Origin: SIG603 sp963611165
GTDB lineage: Bacteria > Bacillota > Clostridia > Oscillospirales > Acutalibacteraceae
Length of the DNA stretch: 11,585 bases
Assembly: GCA_963611165.1 (NCBI GenBank)
Contig: CAVDQG010000061.1
Coordinates: forward strand, 1-11,585
Direction of reading: 5' to 3'
Each line of letters begins with the position of its first letter. The first letter of the stretch is position 1. The translations under genes were made by a program, and so were the position numbers. Of this stretch, positions 1-7,050 are shown in pieces. The notes below the pieces were generated by a model. That model did not search any database and was not told the origin of the DNA. It saw only the letters and a program-made list of their open reading frames with translations.

Positions 1-200
1 CTTTCACCCATACCCCGTTTGGAGCCGATATTTCCCTCTAAAGGGAAAATTTCCAGAAAATATTTTTTGATTTTTTTATTTTCCGTCAAGAAAAATCAAT
101 CCTATCGGACAATTTCGCCGCCGATGCGGATTATTTTATATTCGTTTGAATTTATTATTTCTGAATTGGGTGCAAATTTTTATCCTTTTCGGTGCGATAA
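1..200. other. Non-coding upstream region
   Basis: No convincing gene is seen here. The only open frame (19-204, plus) is 61 codons of low-complexity AT-rich sequence with no good ribosome binding site, and it runs into the importer promoter. A small hairpin (TTTCCCT/AGGGAAA, arms 31-37 and 42-48, 4-nt loop) could be the tail of a terminator for a gene left of the window, but no clear T-run follows. The rest is featureless AT-rich DNA. Confidence 0.6.
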
Positions 201-229
201 TTGACAGTCAAGAGTGAGTATGTTATATT
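201..229 (+). promoter_or_regulatory. Promoter of the iron-siderophore ABC operon
   Basis: A sigma-A type promoter: TTGACA at 201-206 and TATATT at 224-229, separated by 17 nt. Transcription would start near 236, giving a leader of about 54 nt before the binding-protein start codon. The downstream operator-like repeat overlaps the predicted start point. Confidence 0.8.
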
Positions 230-233
230 TCAC

Positions 234-252
234 TTCGGTTAGTCTAAACTAA
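234..252 (+). promoter_or_regulatory. Putative iron box (DtxR/IdeR-like operator) of the importer operon
   Basis: TTCGGTTAGTCTAAACTAA matches the known DtxR/IdeR consensus TTAGGTTAGSCTAACCTAA at 16 of 19 positions. It covers the predicted transcription start, where a bound repressor would block initiation. The inner 14 bp (239-252) are repeated in the same orientation and position at the araC-type regulator promoter (5285-5298). That the binder is a DtxR-family iron repressor is inferred from the motif and the genes; no such repressor is encoded in the window. Confidence 0.65.
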
Positions 253-289
253 TACATATTATTACAATCACATAAGGAGAGACAAAATA

Positions 290-1363
290 ATGATTAAAAG
301 AATAATATCACTTGTTCTCGGTTTGTCCGTTATGGCACTTTCCCTTGCAGGATGCTCGGGCGACTCCACCGCTTCAAGCACGGCTGAGACTTCTGCCGAT
401 TCATCGGAGAGCACAGTTCAGAGCGAAGAAACTTCTTCTGACGAAACAGAATACCCCATCACGATAACTCACGCATACGGCGAAACCGTAATCGAGTCAA
501 AGCCCGAGCGTATTGTCACGCTTGGCTGGGGAAATCAGGACACCGTCCTCGCACTCGGCGTAGTTCCTGTCGGATGTTCTGCCGCTAACTACGGTTATGT
601 TACCGACCACAAATTACACGAGTGGACAGACGAAGCATTCGCATCACTTGGCGAAGAGAACCCGAATGTCTTTGACGACACCGACGGATTCGACTACGAG
701 GCAATCAGCGACGCCGCTCCCGATGTCATCCTTGCCGCTTACTCAGGCATGACAGAGGAGGAGTACGAGAAGCTCTCCGCTATCGCACCCGTTGTTCCGT
801 TTGAGGAGACAGCTTGGAAGACAACTTGGAAAGAGCAGACAGTCCGCAATGCAACAGGTATGGGCATGAAAAGCGAGGGCGAAGCACTCGTAAAAGAGAC
901 AGAGGAGCTCATCGCAGAAAAGGTCAGCGAGCACCCCGAGTTCTCAGGCGTAAAGGCAGGCTTCTTCTGGATTAGCGCAGACGATTTCAGCACATTCTAC
1001 GCATATCTCCCCGCAGACCCGAGAGCTTCTTATTTACAGGATTTGGGCTTTGAGCTTCCCGACAGCATTAAGGAGCTTGCAGGCGACGGCTCCGAGTTCT
1101 CCGTCACACTCAGCCGTGAGAACGTCGAACAGCTTTCAGACATTGACCTTATGGTAGTCTACGGTGACGAGGCACTTCTTGAGGCTTTGCAGAAGGACGA
1201 GCTTATGAGTCAGATTCCTGCAATCAAGAACGGTGCGGTTGTTCTTCTTGACAGCACATCAAAACTTGCCGCTTCAACAACACCGAGCATTCTTTCAATC
1301 CCTGCAACAATAGACGAGTATCTCGATGTATTGTCAGAGGCTTGCGGTAAAATCAATGAGTAA
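290..1363 (+). CDS. Iron-siderophore ABC transporter substrate-binding lipoprotein
   Basis: This is the extracytoplasmic receptor that captures a ferric siderophore or related iron chelate and hands it to the FecCD permeases encoded just downstream. The 357-aa protein starts with a basic n-region, a hydrophobic stretch and the lipobox LAGC (Cys22, the lipidation site). A Ser/Thr/Glu-rich low-complexity linker follows (about 23-55). The rest resembles the periplasmic-binding class III fold: IVTLGWGNQDTVLALG near the first lobe, a long connecting helix near the middle, and a C-terminal lobe ending in the helix IPATIDEYLDVLSEA. AAGGAGA at 274-280 lies 9 nt before the ATG and supports this start. 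The stop overlaps the start of the first permease gene, so translation is probably coupled. The siderophore bound cannot be told from sequence; heme or cobalamin is less likely but not excluded. Confidence 0.88.
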   Translation: MIKRIISLVLGLSVMALSLAGCSGDSTASSTAETSADSSESTVQSEETSSDETEYPITITHAYGETVIESKPERIVTLGWGNQDTVLALGVVPVGCSAANYGYVTDHKLHEWTDEAFASLGEENPNVFDDTDGFDYEAISDAAPDVILAAYSGMTEEEYEKLSAIAPVVPFEETAWKTTWKEQTVRNATGMGMKSEGEALVKETEELIAEKVSEHPEFSGVKAGFFWISADDFSTFYAYLPADPRASYLQDLGFELPDSIKELAGDGSEFSVTLSRENVEQLSDIDLMVVYGDEALLEALQKDELMSQIPAIKNGAVVLLDSTSKLAASTTPSILSIPATIDEYLDVLSEACGKINE

Positions 1364-2354
1364 GAAAAAAACGCTTATCGTATACTGTCTTATGGCGGTT
1401 ATACTTTTGATTTGTGTATTTTTGTCGATTGCCTGCGGAGTTAAATCCGTAGGCTTTCGGAGCATTTTGGGTGCATTTATTCCAAGCACCGCACCCGAAG
1501 TTGATGTAAATATAGTTCTTGCGAGAGTTCCTAGAACCGTTTTCGGTGTGCTTGCAGGGGCGGCACTCGGAATTTCGGGACTTCTCATGCAGTCAATCAC
1601 GAGAAATCCGATAGCAGACCCCAGCATACTCGGAGTAAACACGGGCGCTTCTCTCTTTGTCGTCAGCGGTATCGCATTTCTTCATATCAAAAGCGGCAAC
1701 AGCTACATTTGGCTTGCGTTCATCGGAGCGGCTTTGACGGCGGTGCTCGTCTACGGTCTTGCCTCAGTCGGAAACGGCGGAGCAACCCCCATTCGCCTTG
1801 CCTTGGCAGGAGCCGCCGCCTCCACGGCACTGCAGTCGCTTGTCAACACGATAATGCTGCCGAACACCTCTGTTATGGATGAGTTTCGTTTTTGGCAGGT
1901 AGGAAGCATAGGCGGCGCATCCTGGGACGATATCAAATTAATGAGCCCCTACCTTGCAGTCGGCTTTTTGCTCGCATTCTTCCTCGTGCCGTCACTGAAT
2001 ACCTTGGCACTCGGCGACGATGTCGCTACGGGTTTGGGTGTAAATGTAACTCTTGTCAGAGCCTTGGCGGCTCTTTCGGGCGTTCTTCTCTGTGCGTCCG
2101 TCACCGCACTTGCCGGGCCGATAAGCTTCATAGGACTTATGGTCCCCCACCTCATCCGTGCGATTGTTGGGCCTGATTTAAAGAAAATTATGCCGCTCTC
2201 GGCAGTTTGCGGAGCGTGCGTACTTCTTGTCTCCGATGTTCTGGGAAGAATACTCGGAAGACCCGGCGAGCTCGAATCGGGAATCATCACGGCTTTAATC
2301 GGCGGGCCTGTATTTATCTTTATTATAAGAAAGGTAAAGGTGCGCTCGTTATGA
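1356..2354 (+). CDS. FecCD-family iron-siderophore ABC permease, subunit 1
   Basis: One of two membrane subunits forming the translocation channel for the iron chelate. The frame is open from ATG 1326, but I place the start at 1356 (MSKKKTLIVY, 332 aa): that gives a typical positively charged N-terminus, a first membrane helix directly after, and an 8-bp overlap with the binding-protein gene. Family hallmarks are RVPR at 57-60, the block GISGLLMQ...RNPIADPSILGVNTGAS (about 72-99), and GPISFIGLMVPHLIR (about 254-268), the cytoplasmic coupling region that touches the ATPase. About nine or ten hydrophobic segments fit the BtuC/FhuB fold. Its TGA overlaps the next gene's start (ATGA), indicating tight coupling. 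The longer start at 1326 is possible but would read deep into the upstream gene. Confidence 0.9.
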   Translation: MSKKKTLIVYCLMAVILLICVFLSIACGVKSVGFRSILGAFIPSTAPEVDVNIVLARVPRTVFGVLAGAALGISGLLMQSITRNPIADPSILGVNTGASLFVVSGIAFLHIKSGNSYIWLAFIGAALTAVLVYGLASVGNGGATPIRLALAGAAASTALQSLVNTIMLPNTSVMDEFRFWQVGSIGGASWDDIKLMSPYLAVGFLLAFFLVPSLNTLALGDDVATGLGVNVTLVRALAALSGVLLCASVTALAGPISFIGLMVPHLIRAIVGPDLKKIMPLSAVCGACVLLVSDVLGRILGRPGELESGIITALIGGPVFIFIIRKVKVRSL

Positions 2355-3397
2355 TGAAAAACACGATGAATAATATGACGAACAATAAAACGCTTTGGCT
2401 TGGAAAATACAAAAGAACCAAAAGATACATTTTGACGGTTCTCGTTCTTCTTTTTATCGTAATCGCCCTTGCCGCATTTATGATGATTTACGGCAACACC
2501 GTTTATTCTCCGAAAACAATCCTCGAAATTTTGAGAAGTGACGAAACAAAAGGTGCGGCATTCACAATCAAAACCCTGAGACTGCCAAGAATGCTTGCGG
2601 CTGTCTTTTGCGGCTTGGCGTTCGGCTTAGCCGGCAACACCTTTCAGAAATTACTGGGAAATCCCCTTGCAAGCCCCGATATTATCGGCGTAACCTCGGG
2701 AGCAAGCGTTGCGGCTGTTTTTGCCATTCTTATACTTAAACTAAGCGGCAGTATCGTATCTCTGCTTGCGGTGCTCTCGGGACTTATTGTCTCGGCGGCA
2801 ATTTATTTTCTTGCCCACTCGGACGGATTTTCAAACGGAAAACTCATTCTGACAGGCATAGGAATGCAGGCTTTTTTAAATGCTTTGATTTCGTGGATGT
2901 TACTCAAAGCCTCCGAATATGACGTTGCAAGCGCCTTAAGGTGGCTAAGCGGAAGTCTTAACTCAGCTTCGATGGACGAAATTCCAAGGCTTTGTGTCGT
3001 TGTCAGCCTTGCTTCCCTTGCGATTTTCCTTTTAAATAAGCATTTGGAAATTTTGGAGCTCGGCGAAACTCACGCAAAAATGTTGGGACTCAGAATAACT
3101 GCCGTCAGACTTTCGCTTATTTTGTGCGCACTTCTTTTAATAGCATTCGCAACAAGCGTGACGGGCCCCATTGCCTCCGTGGCATTTCTCGCAGGGCCGA
3201 TTGCCACGAGAATATCGGGTGGCGGAAAAAGCAATCTTTTAACCTCGGCGCTCGCGGGATGTGTGCTTGTAATGGCTTCCGATATGATAGGACAATACGC
3301 ATTCCCGACAAGATACCCCGTCGGAGTCATCACGGGAATTCTCGGTGCACCCTACCTCATCCTACTGTTGATTCGCATTAACAAGACCGAAGAATGA
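2351..3397 (+). CDS. FecCD-family iron-siderophore ABC permease, subunit 2
   Basis: The second membrane subunit, pairing with the preceding permease as a FepD/FepG-type heterodimer. The frame stays open upstream to 2207 inside the previous gene, but the ATG at 2351 (MMKNTMNN, 348 aa) makes a 4-bp ATGA overlap with its stop and is the natural start; the next ATG, 2354, is equally plausible. Seen in the sequence: a Lys/Arg-rich N-terminal tail of about 25 residues, LRLPR at 76-80, GNPLASPDIIGVTSGAS (about 103-119), and GPIASVAFLAGPIATRI (from about 272) at the coupling-helix position. There the usual PHLxR of the family is replaced by GPIATR. The last segment is a hydrophobic helix ending in RINKTEE. 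A 42-bp gap separates it from the ATPase gene, without a visible terminator. Confidence 0.88.
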   Translation: MMKNTMNNMTNNKTLWLGKYKRTKRYILTVLVLLFIVIALAAFMMIYGNTVYSPKTILEILRSDETKGAAFTIKTLRLPRMLAAVFCGLAFGLAGNTFQKLLGNPLASPDIIGVTSGASVAAVFAILILKLSGSIVSLLAVLSGLIVSAAIYFLAHSDGFSNGKLILTGIGMQAFLNALISWMLLKASEYDVASALRWLSGSLNSASMDEIPRLCVVVSLASLAIFLLNKHLEILELGETHAKMLGLRITAVRLSLILCALLLIAFATSVTGPIASVAFLAGPIATRISGGGKSNLLTSALAGCVLVMASDMIGQYAFPTRYPVGVITGILGAPYLILLLIRINKTEE

Positions 3398-3439
3398 GCC
3401 GTTTTAGCTTAACTTTTTACCAAACAGGAAAGAAACGAA

Positions 3440-4246
3440 ATGAATGATTCTATTTTAAAGGCAGAACACATTGACTCGGGCTACAATCACAAGACGATTG
3501 TCTCCGATGTCAGCGTGACTGTCCCTAAAAACAAAATCAGTGTTATACTTGGCGCAAACGGATGCGGAAAGTCAACACTGCTGAAAACCTTTGCACGGCT
3601 TCTTGCCCCGCAAAGCGGTCAAATTGTACTGGACGGAAAAAGCATAGCCGAAATCCCGTCAAAACAGCTTGCAAAAACCTTGGGGCTTCTGCCTCAGTCT
3701 TCCGTAGCTCCCGAGGGAATCCGTGTTCTCGATTTGGTTTCAAGAGGACGTTTCCCCTATCGTCAGTTTCTCAAAAGCATGACAAAAGAGGACTATGCGG
3801 CGATAGAAGAAGCAATGTCAATCATGGGAATAACCGAGCTTGCAGACAGAGCGGTGGACGAGCTCTCGGGCGGTCAGCGCCAAAGAGTTTGGATTGCCTT
3901 GGCTCTCTCACAGCAGACGGATATTCTTCTTCTTGACGAGCCCACAACCTTCCTCGACATTGCCTATCAGATTGAGATACTCGACATGCTCACCGACCTC
4001 AACCGAAAGAGAAAAACGACTATCGTCATGGTACTTCACGATATTAATTTATCCGCAAGGTACGCCGACTGTCTCTTTGCCATGAAAAACGGCAGACTTG
4101 TGGCTGAGGGCACTCCTAAAGAGATAATCACGCCGAAGCTTATAAAGGATGTTTACGGACTTGAGTGCGATGTAATAAACGACCCCGTTTCAAATTCACC
4201 GATGATTCTCCCAAAGGGAAGATATCATACCTCGGTCAAGACCTGA
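3440..4246 (+). CDS. Iron-siderophore ABC transporter ATP-binding protein
   Basis: The cytoplasmic ATPase that powers iron-chelate import through the two permeases. The 268-aa protein has every nucleotide-binding element: Walker A GANGCGKST (38-46), Q-loop glutamine near 86 (LLPQSS), ABC signature LSGGQRQR (142-149), Walker B ILLLDEP (162-168) and the H-loop histidine in VLHD (about 200). The stretch VLDLVSRGRFPY is typical of FepC/FhuC-type ATPases. AGGAAAG at 3426-3432, 7 nt before the ATG, sets the start. It is the last gene of the operon and its 3' end overlaps the convergent AraC-type regulator gene by 22 bp. No dedicated terminator is visible between the two. Confidence 0.92.
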   Translation: MNDSILKAEHIDSGYNHKTIVSDVSVTVPKNKISVILGANGCGKSTLLKTFARLLAPQSGQIVLDGKSIAEIPSKQLAKTLGLLPQSSVAPEGIRVLDLVSRGRFPYRQFLKSMTKEDYAAIEEAMSIMGITELADRAVDELSGGQRQRVWIALALSQQTDILLLDEPTTFLDIAYQIEILDMLTDLNRKRKTTIVMVLHDINLSARYADCLFAMKNGRLVAEGTPKEIITPKLIKDVYGLECDVINDPVSNSPMILPKGRYHTSVKT

Positions 4247-5238
4247 GAGCGAAACTGTCCCGGAGTCAAACCGCACCAGCTTTTAAACATATTCGTGAAA
4301 GCCGCCGTGCTTAAGTATCCTACTTTAGACGCAATCTCGTTTATGTTTTTGTCGGTGTCCGAGAGCATTCTTGCCGCCTGATTCATACGAAGATTATTGG
4401 CAAAATTCCAAATTGTCTGCTGATACATTTCATTGAATCCCGCCTTAAGCTTCTGCTCGCTTATATCAAAAGTTTGACTTAACTCATAAATCGTAACAAA
4501 AGAGCCTGCGTCATTTTCAATTTGGTCGTGGGCTTTTCTTATTTTCTCTATATCCGAATCGGTCATCTTGATTTTTCGCTTGCCGACATGGATAAAGTGA
4601 GCACCTCCGTCTGAGTGAAGCTCCGAGAAGCACGCCTCTTTTCGGCTTAAAAGAACAGCCACAAACTCGGCGCAAAGCGCACGGCACATTTCAGCCGTCA
4701 TTGCTCTTTGATTTAAAAGCTGTTCTGTTTTCGAGAGAATATCCCGAAGCTCCTGCGAGAGATTATGGTAGCGGACATTAGGCTTGATGAAGTCAAGCGC
4801 ATCCTTTTGACATCCGAGAAACGGAAGAATGAAGTCTTTCAGATACTGTTTTCTGACGGAAATTTCCACTCCCCTGAATCGCTGACCCTTTTTCCAGCAA
4901 TTTATGCCCCCTTGGGACTCCTCCATGGCAAGAAAGGCTGACGGATGAGAAATCGGCAACAGCTTTTTATCCTTGAGCGAATAGGTTATTCCCTCGTAGA
5001 TAATTCCGAAGTGCAGGAAAGCCGATTCGTAATCAAACTCGGAAATCAAATTGAGCGGAATGGTATAATCCCCCGTACCGCACTGTATCCTGTCAAGTGA
5101 GCCGAATATATGGATAGTTCCTACATCGGGATTGCTCCATATCTGCTCATCGTTCTTCTCGAATGTGCAGTTAAGTCCGATTTTTTTATAAAAATAAAGA
5201 CCATAGTCTTTGGGATTGCTTGTTTTATAAAAACTCAT
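4225..5238 (-). CDS. AraC-family transcriptional regulator next to the iron importer
   Basis: A 337-aa protein with an unassigned N-terminal sensing half (about 1-200) and a C-terminal AraC/XylS double helix-turn-helix (about 228-330). The DNA-binding half shows a first HTH around 247-268 (TIYELSQTFDISEQKLKAGF) and a second around 298-318. The family signature ends the domain: GYLSTAAFTNMFK followed by GLTPGQFR. The domain order and the siderophore importer alongside resemble PchR/YbtA-type activators, which sense an imported ferric siderophore and activate uptake genes; that role is inferred from context. AGAGG at 5249-5253 precedes the ATG by 10 nt. It has its own promoter with the same operator repeat as the importer operon, so both are probably iron-repressed. 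It converges on the ATPase gene with a 22-bp overlap. Confidence 0.87.
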   Translation of the reverse strand: MSFYKTSNPKDYGLYFYKKIGLNCTFEKNDEQIWSNPDVGTIHIFGSLDRIQCGTGDYTIPLNLISEFDYESAFLHFGIIYEGITYSLKDKKLLPISHPSAFLAMEESQGGINCWKKGQRFRGVEISVRKQYLKDFILPFLGCQKDALDFIKPNVRYHNLSQELRDILSKTEQLLNQRAMTAEMCRALCAEFVAVLLSRKEACFSELHSDGGAHFIHVGKRKIKMTDSDIEKIRKAHDQIENDAGSFVTIYELSQTFDISEQKLKAGFNEMYQQTIWNFANNLRMNQAARMLSDTDKNINEIASKVGYLSTAAFTNMFKSWCGLTPGQFRSQVLTEV

Positions 5239-5279
5239 ACTTAATTCGCCTCTTATCCTTTATTTTGCAACATCATCAT

Positions 5280-5303
5280 AATAGTTAGCTTCGACTAATT
5301 ATT
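5280..5303 (-). promoter_or_regulatory. Putative iron operator at the araC-type regulator promoter
   Basis: Read on the minus strand, TTAGTCGAAGCTAA (5298 to 5285) differs at only two of 14 positions from TTAGTCTAAACTAA at the importer promoter. The arms extend to nearly perfect 9-bp inverted repeats (AATAGTTAG / CTAATTATT with 6 nt between, plus-strand reading). It begins 9 nt past the -10, exactly as at the importer promoter. Confidence 0.62.
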
Positions 5304-5307
5304 GATT

Positions 5308-5336
5308 ATTTTAGCACAATCAAATAAAGCTGTCAA
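5308..5336 (-). promoter_or_regulatory. Promoter of the araC-type regulator
   Basis: On the minus strand TTGACA (5336-5331), 17 nt, then TAAAAT (5313-5308), preceded by an extended -10 TG (TGCTAAAAT). Transcription should start near 5301, inside the operator-like repeat, leaving a leader of about 60 nt. Confidence 0.75.
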
Positions 5337-5359
5337 AAAATCTATGTAAATTAAATGCA

Positions 5360-5399
5360 AAAACGGCTGTTCCTACCTAAAAGACAGGACAGCCGTTTT
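5360..5399 (-). terminator. Hairpin terminator between tRNA-Ser and the araC-type gene
   Basis: Perfect 11-bp arms AAAACGGCTGT / ACAGCCGTTTT (5360-5370 and 5389-5399) with a further CCT/AGG pairing inside. On the minus strand the stem runs into TTTTTGCATTTAATTT, so it is a better terminator in that direction. It may back up the tRNA terminator and insulate the regulator promoter. Weak bidirectional action is possible. Confidence 0.65.
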
Positions 5400-5414
5400 C
5401 AAACACTTTAACTT

Positions 5415-5457
5415 TCACAAAAAGAAAAAAAGAGACAAGCTATTGCTCATCTCTTTT
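5415..5457 (-). terminator. Rho-independent terminator of tRNA-Ser
   Basis: Directly after the encoded CCA on the minus strand: AAAAGAGA pairs with TCTCTTTT (8 bp; plus-strand arms 5450-5457 and 5428-5435), with an inner GAGC/GCTT stem and AATA loop. A long T-run interrupted by a single C follows. Confidence 0.85.
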
Positions 5458-5458
5458 C

Positions 5459-5544
5459 TGGCGCAGAGGATGCGACTCGAACGCACAATGCATTGCTGCA
5501 CACCACATTTCCAATGTGGCTCCTTACCATTAGAATACCTCTGC
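5459..5544 (-). tRNA. tRNA-Ser (anticodon GGA)
   Basis: An 86-nt tRNA with encoded CCA. The acceptor stem GCAGAGG/CCTCTGC is perfect, with discriminator G before CCA. The anticodon stem CCACA/TGTGG holds the loop TTGGAAA, which gives anticodon GGA (serine, UCC/UCU codons). A long class II variable arm forms a GTGCA/TGCAT stem with a GCAA loop, as expected for serine. The T-arm has loop TTCGAGT on stem GTGCG/CGCAT, and the D-loop contains GG. It stands alone, with its own consensus promoter and terminator. Confidence 0.95.
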
Positions 5545-5563
5545 ATCTCTAATCGACTTGTTT

Positions 5564-5592
5564 ATTATACTCATTCATGAGTGAAATGTCAA
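5564..5592 (-). promoter_or_regulatory. Consensus promoter of tRNA-Ser
   Basis: Minus-strand TTGACA (5592-5587), 17-nt spacer, TATAAT (5569-5564): a perfect match to the sigma-A consensus. Transcription should begin near 5557, about 13 nt before the mature tRNA 5' end. The spacer holds a perfect inverted repeat ACTCAT-tc-ATGAGT (5569-5582). Confidence 0.9.
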
Positions 5593-5691
5593 GCTTTTTT
5601 TGAATTTTTTTCAAAGTATGTTTTTGCTTTATTATGCCCTTGCACCAAGGCGGTTTAAGGCTGAATTTTTTTACTGTCTTTTCTGTTCTGA

Positions 5692-5763
5692 ATTTATCTT
5701 TGTGCAAACAATCCGCAAAATAAAATGCCCGTCTGCGAACGCTTCGCATTCTTGACGTATTTT
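5692..5763 (+). repeat. 72-bp direct repeat, copy 1
   Basis: Matches 11514-11585 at 70 of 72 positions in the same orientation (differences at 5701 and in the GAACGC/GAATGC arm). The second copy runs to the window edge, so the true repeat may be longer. A related copy that lacks a 17-nt hairpin insert lies at 11453-11479. Confidence 0.9.
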
Positions 5764-5833
5764 CCGAGCCTGTCTTTTTGCTTTGTTACACTTGTTCCTT
5801 ATCGTTCTAAATTTAACTTAGTGCGAACAGGTC

Positions 5834-5901
5834 GGCTTGTCAGCTTAACTACGGGCTTCCGCCCTAAAAATGCTTCGCATTTTTGGTTAAGCCGACAAGC
5901 C
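5834..5901 (+). repeat. Branched hairpin (three-way junction) element
   Basis: An outer 16-position stem pairs GGCTTGTC-A-GCTTAAC (5834-5849) with GTTAAGC-C-GACAAGCC (5886-5901); only one position is mismatched. Inside it sit two separate hairpins: GGGC-TTCC-GCCC (5853-5864) and AAAAATGC-TTC-GCATTTTT (5866-5884). The form is that of a palindromic interspersed repeat rather than a simple terminator. Function unknown. Confidence 0.75.
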
Positions 5902-5979
5902 TATCTTCTTTTTGTTATCGCTTCGCTCTGTTTTTTGTTATTTCTCTTTGTGCTTCGCTTTTCTCTTGTGGGCTCCGCC

Positions 5980-6027
5980 CACACCCGCACGCTTTTTGAA
6001 AAAAGCGTGGCAAAAACTTTTGTGTTT
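5980..6027 (+). repeat. 48-bp inverted repeat, copy 1
   Basis: The reverse complement of 9266-9313, with 4 differences in 48 and an uninterrupted identical run of 35 nt (5993-6027). This copy keeps the hairpin CACGCTTTTT/AAAAAGCGTG, which is broken in the other. The two copies bracket the three-gene pepT operon. Confidence 0.92.
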
Positions 6028-6032
6028 TTGCC
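6009..6032 (-). terminator. Possible terminator of the pepT operon
   Basis: GGCAAAAAC/GTTTTTGCC, a perfect 9-bp stem with a 6-nt loop, begins 17 nt past the oxidoreductase stop on the minus strand and is followed by ACGCTTTTTT. Its placement suits a terminator, but it is part of a repeat also found upstream of the operon, so the role is uncertain. Confidence 0.45.
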
Positions 6033-6048
6033 TTTGCTCTTCTATCTT

Positions 6049-7050
6049 TTATCTTCGTGCGTCGCTCGGAAATTCTATATCCGCTTTCTTTCTCAGCCTC
6101 TCGAGAATTTCGCTTACCGTCAGGCTCATTTCTCGGCAATAGTGATAGAATTCGGTATTCTTTCCGTCTATGAAGTCGTAAAAATCTTCGGCTTCGTATC
6201 CCATAAGCTTATACTTCTCTTCTTCCCCGTAAAGCGTTTCGCTTTTTCCGTCATGAGAAACAAGCTTTATATCGGACAAAAGTCCGACCGAGCCGAGTGT
6301 GACTGTTTTCTCCTCGCCCTGAAATTCACTCGGAAGAAAGCTGTCGCTTATCTTGGAGTAGGAAAGCGTCACGCACTTATCGGGGTAATGGAATATCACC
6401 GAGCCGCATCCGTCTGCGCCCGTTTCAAGCTTATATGCGCTTATATCGGCTTTTTCGGGTTTACCGAACAGGTCGACTGCGGGATATATGCAGTAAACTC
6501 CCAAATCCATAAGTCCGCCTGCTTCCATTTTCGGATTAAAAATATTCGGCAATTCTCCTTGGAGCAATCGGTTCAGCTGTTTTGATTTTCTCGAGAAATT
6601 AAGAAATACATTTCTCACATTTCCGCATTCTTCGAGCCCGTGCTTTAAAATGTCCCTTGCGGTAACATGCATATAAAGCATGGCTTCCGTCAGAATAAGT
6701 TTATTTTTCTCGGCGATTTCAAAGAGAATTTTGGCGTCTTCAAGGTGAGAGCACAGCGGCTTTTCGCATATGACATGCTTGCCGTTTTCGAGAAAAAGCT
6801 TGCTTTGCTCAAAGTGAAACTTGTTCGGACTTGCGATATATACGGCATTTATTTCATCTGATTTTGCCATTTCCTCAAGGCTTGTGAAAACCTTTTCACA
6901 GCCGAATTTATCTGCAAAGGCTTTGCCCGTTTCGTATTTTCTCGAATAAACGGCGGACAATTCCCATTTTTCCGTATCGAGCGCACCTTTAACATATAAT
7001 TCGGCTATGTGGCTTGTGCCGATTGTCGCAAATCTTAATTTATTCGACAT
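6049..7050 (-). CDS. Gfo/Idh/MocA-family NAD(P)-dependent oxidoreductase
   Basis: A 333-aa cytoplasmic dehydrogenase of the family that oxidises or reduces sugars, inositols and their derivatives using a tightly bound NAD(P). The N-terminal Rossmann fold begins RFATIGTSHIAE, with the nucleotide-binding loop near 9-16. The family motif CEKPLC has the catalytic lysine at about 97. The C-terminal domain shows the AGGLMDLGVYCIYP block (about 177-190), typical of the substrate-side sheet. The ATG lies inside the 3' end of pepT (11-bp overlap) with no strong ribosome binding site, so it is probably translated by coupling. It is the last gene of a three-gene operon with a TIM-barrel sugar isomerase, which suggests a carbohydrate-derived substrate, not identifiable from sequence. 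The stop lies close to repeat DNA. Confidence 0.88.
   Translation of the reverse strand: MSNKLRFATIGTSHIAELYVKGALDTEKWELSAVYSRKYETGKAFADKFGCEKVFTSLEEMAKSDEINAVYIASPNKFHFEQSKLFLENGKHVICEKPLCSHLEDAKILFEIAEKNKLILTEAMLYMHVTARDILKHGLEECGNVRNVFLNFSRKSKQLNRLLQGELPNIFNPKMEAGGLMDLGVYCIYPAVDLFGKPEKADISAYKLETGADGCGSVIFHYPDKCVTLSYSKISDSFLPSEFQGEEKTVTLGSVGLLSDIKLVSHDGKSETLYGEEEKYKLMGYEAEDFYDFIDGKNTEFYHYCREMSLTVSEILERLRKKADIEFPSDARR

Larger units (their letters stand above)
5593..6048. repeat. Hairpin-rich non-coding repeat region
   Basis: About 450 bp without a supportable gene. It is built from repeated modules and short hairpins, many with TTC or TCC loops: the long direct repeat at 5692-5763, a branched element at 5834-5901, TGTGGGC-TCC-GCCCACA at 5967-5983, CACGCTTTTT/AAAAAGCGTG at 5988-6009, and GGCAAAAAC/GTTTTTGCC at 6009-6032. 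A module near 5641 (TGCACCAA, then GGTTTAAGG) recurs near 11367. A plus-strand open frame crosses it (5725-6585) but is antisense to a real gene and encodes low-complexity residues. The last hairpins may also terminate the minus-strand oxidoreductase operon. Confidence 0.7.

Noticed and set aside
19..204. Small plus-strand frame upstream of the importer operon
   Set aside because: Low-complexity AT-rich translation, no ribosome binding site, and it overlaps the operon promoter.
5593..6048. CRISPR array
   Set aside because: The repeats are irregular in length and spacing, are mostly hairpins, and have no uniform spacers or cas genes nearby.
5725..6585. 286-codon plus-strand open frame with hydrophobic, Phe/Leu-rich protein
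   Set aside because: It runs through repeat hairpins and then antisense through the oxidoreductase gene. It lacks a ribosome binding site, and its composition reflects T-rich repeats rather than membrane-protein design.
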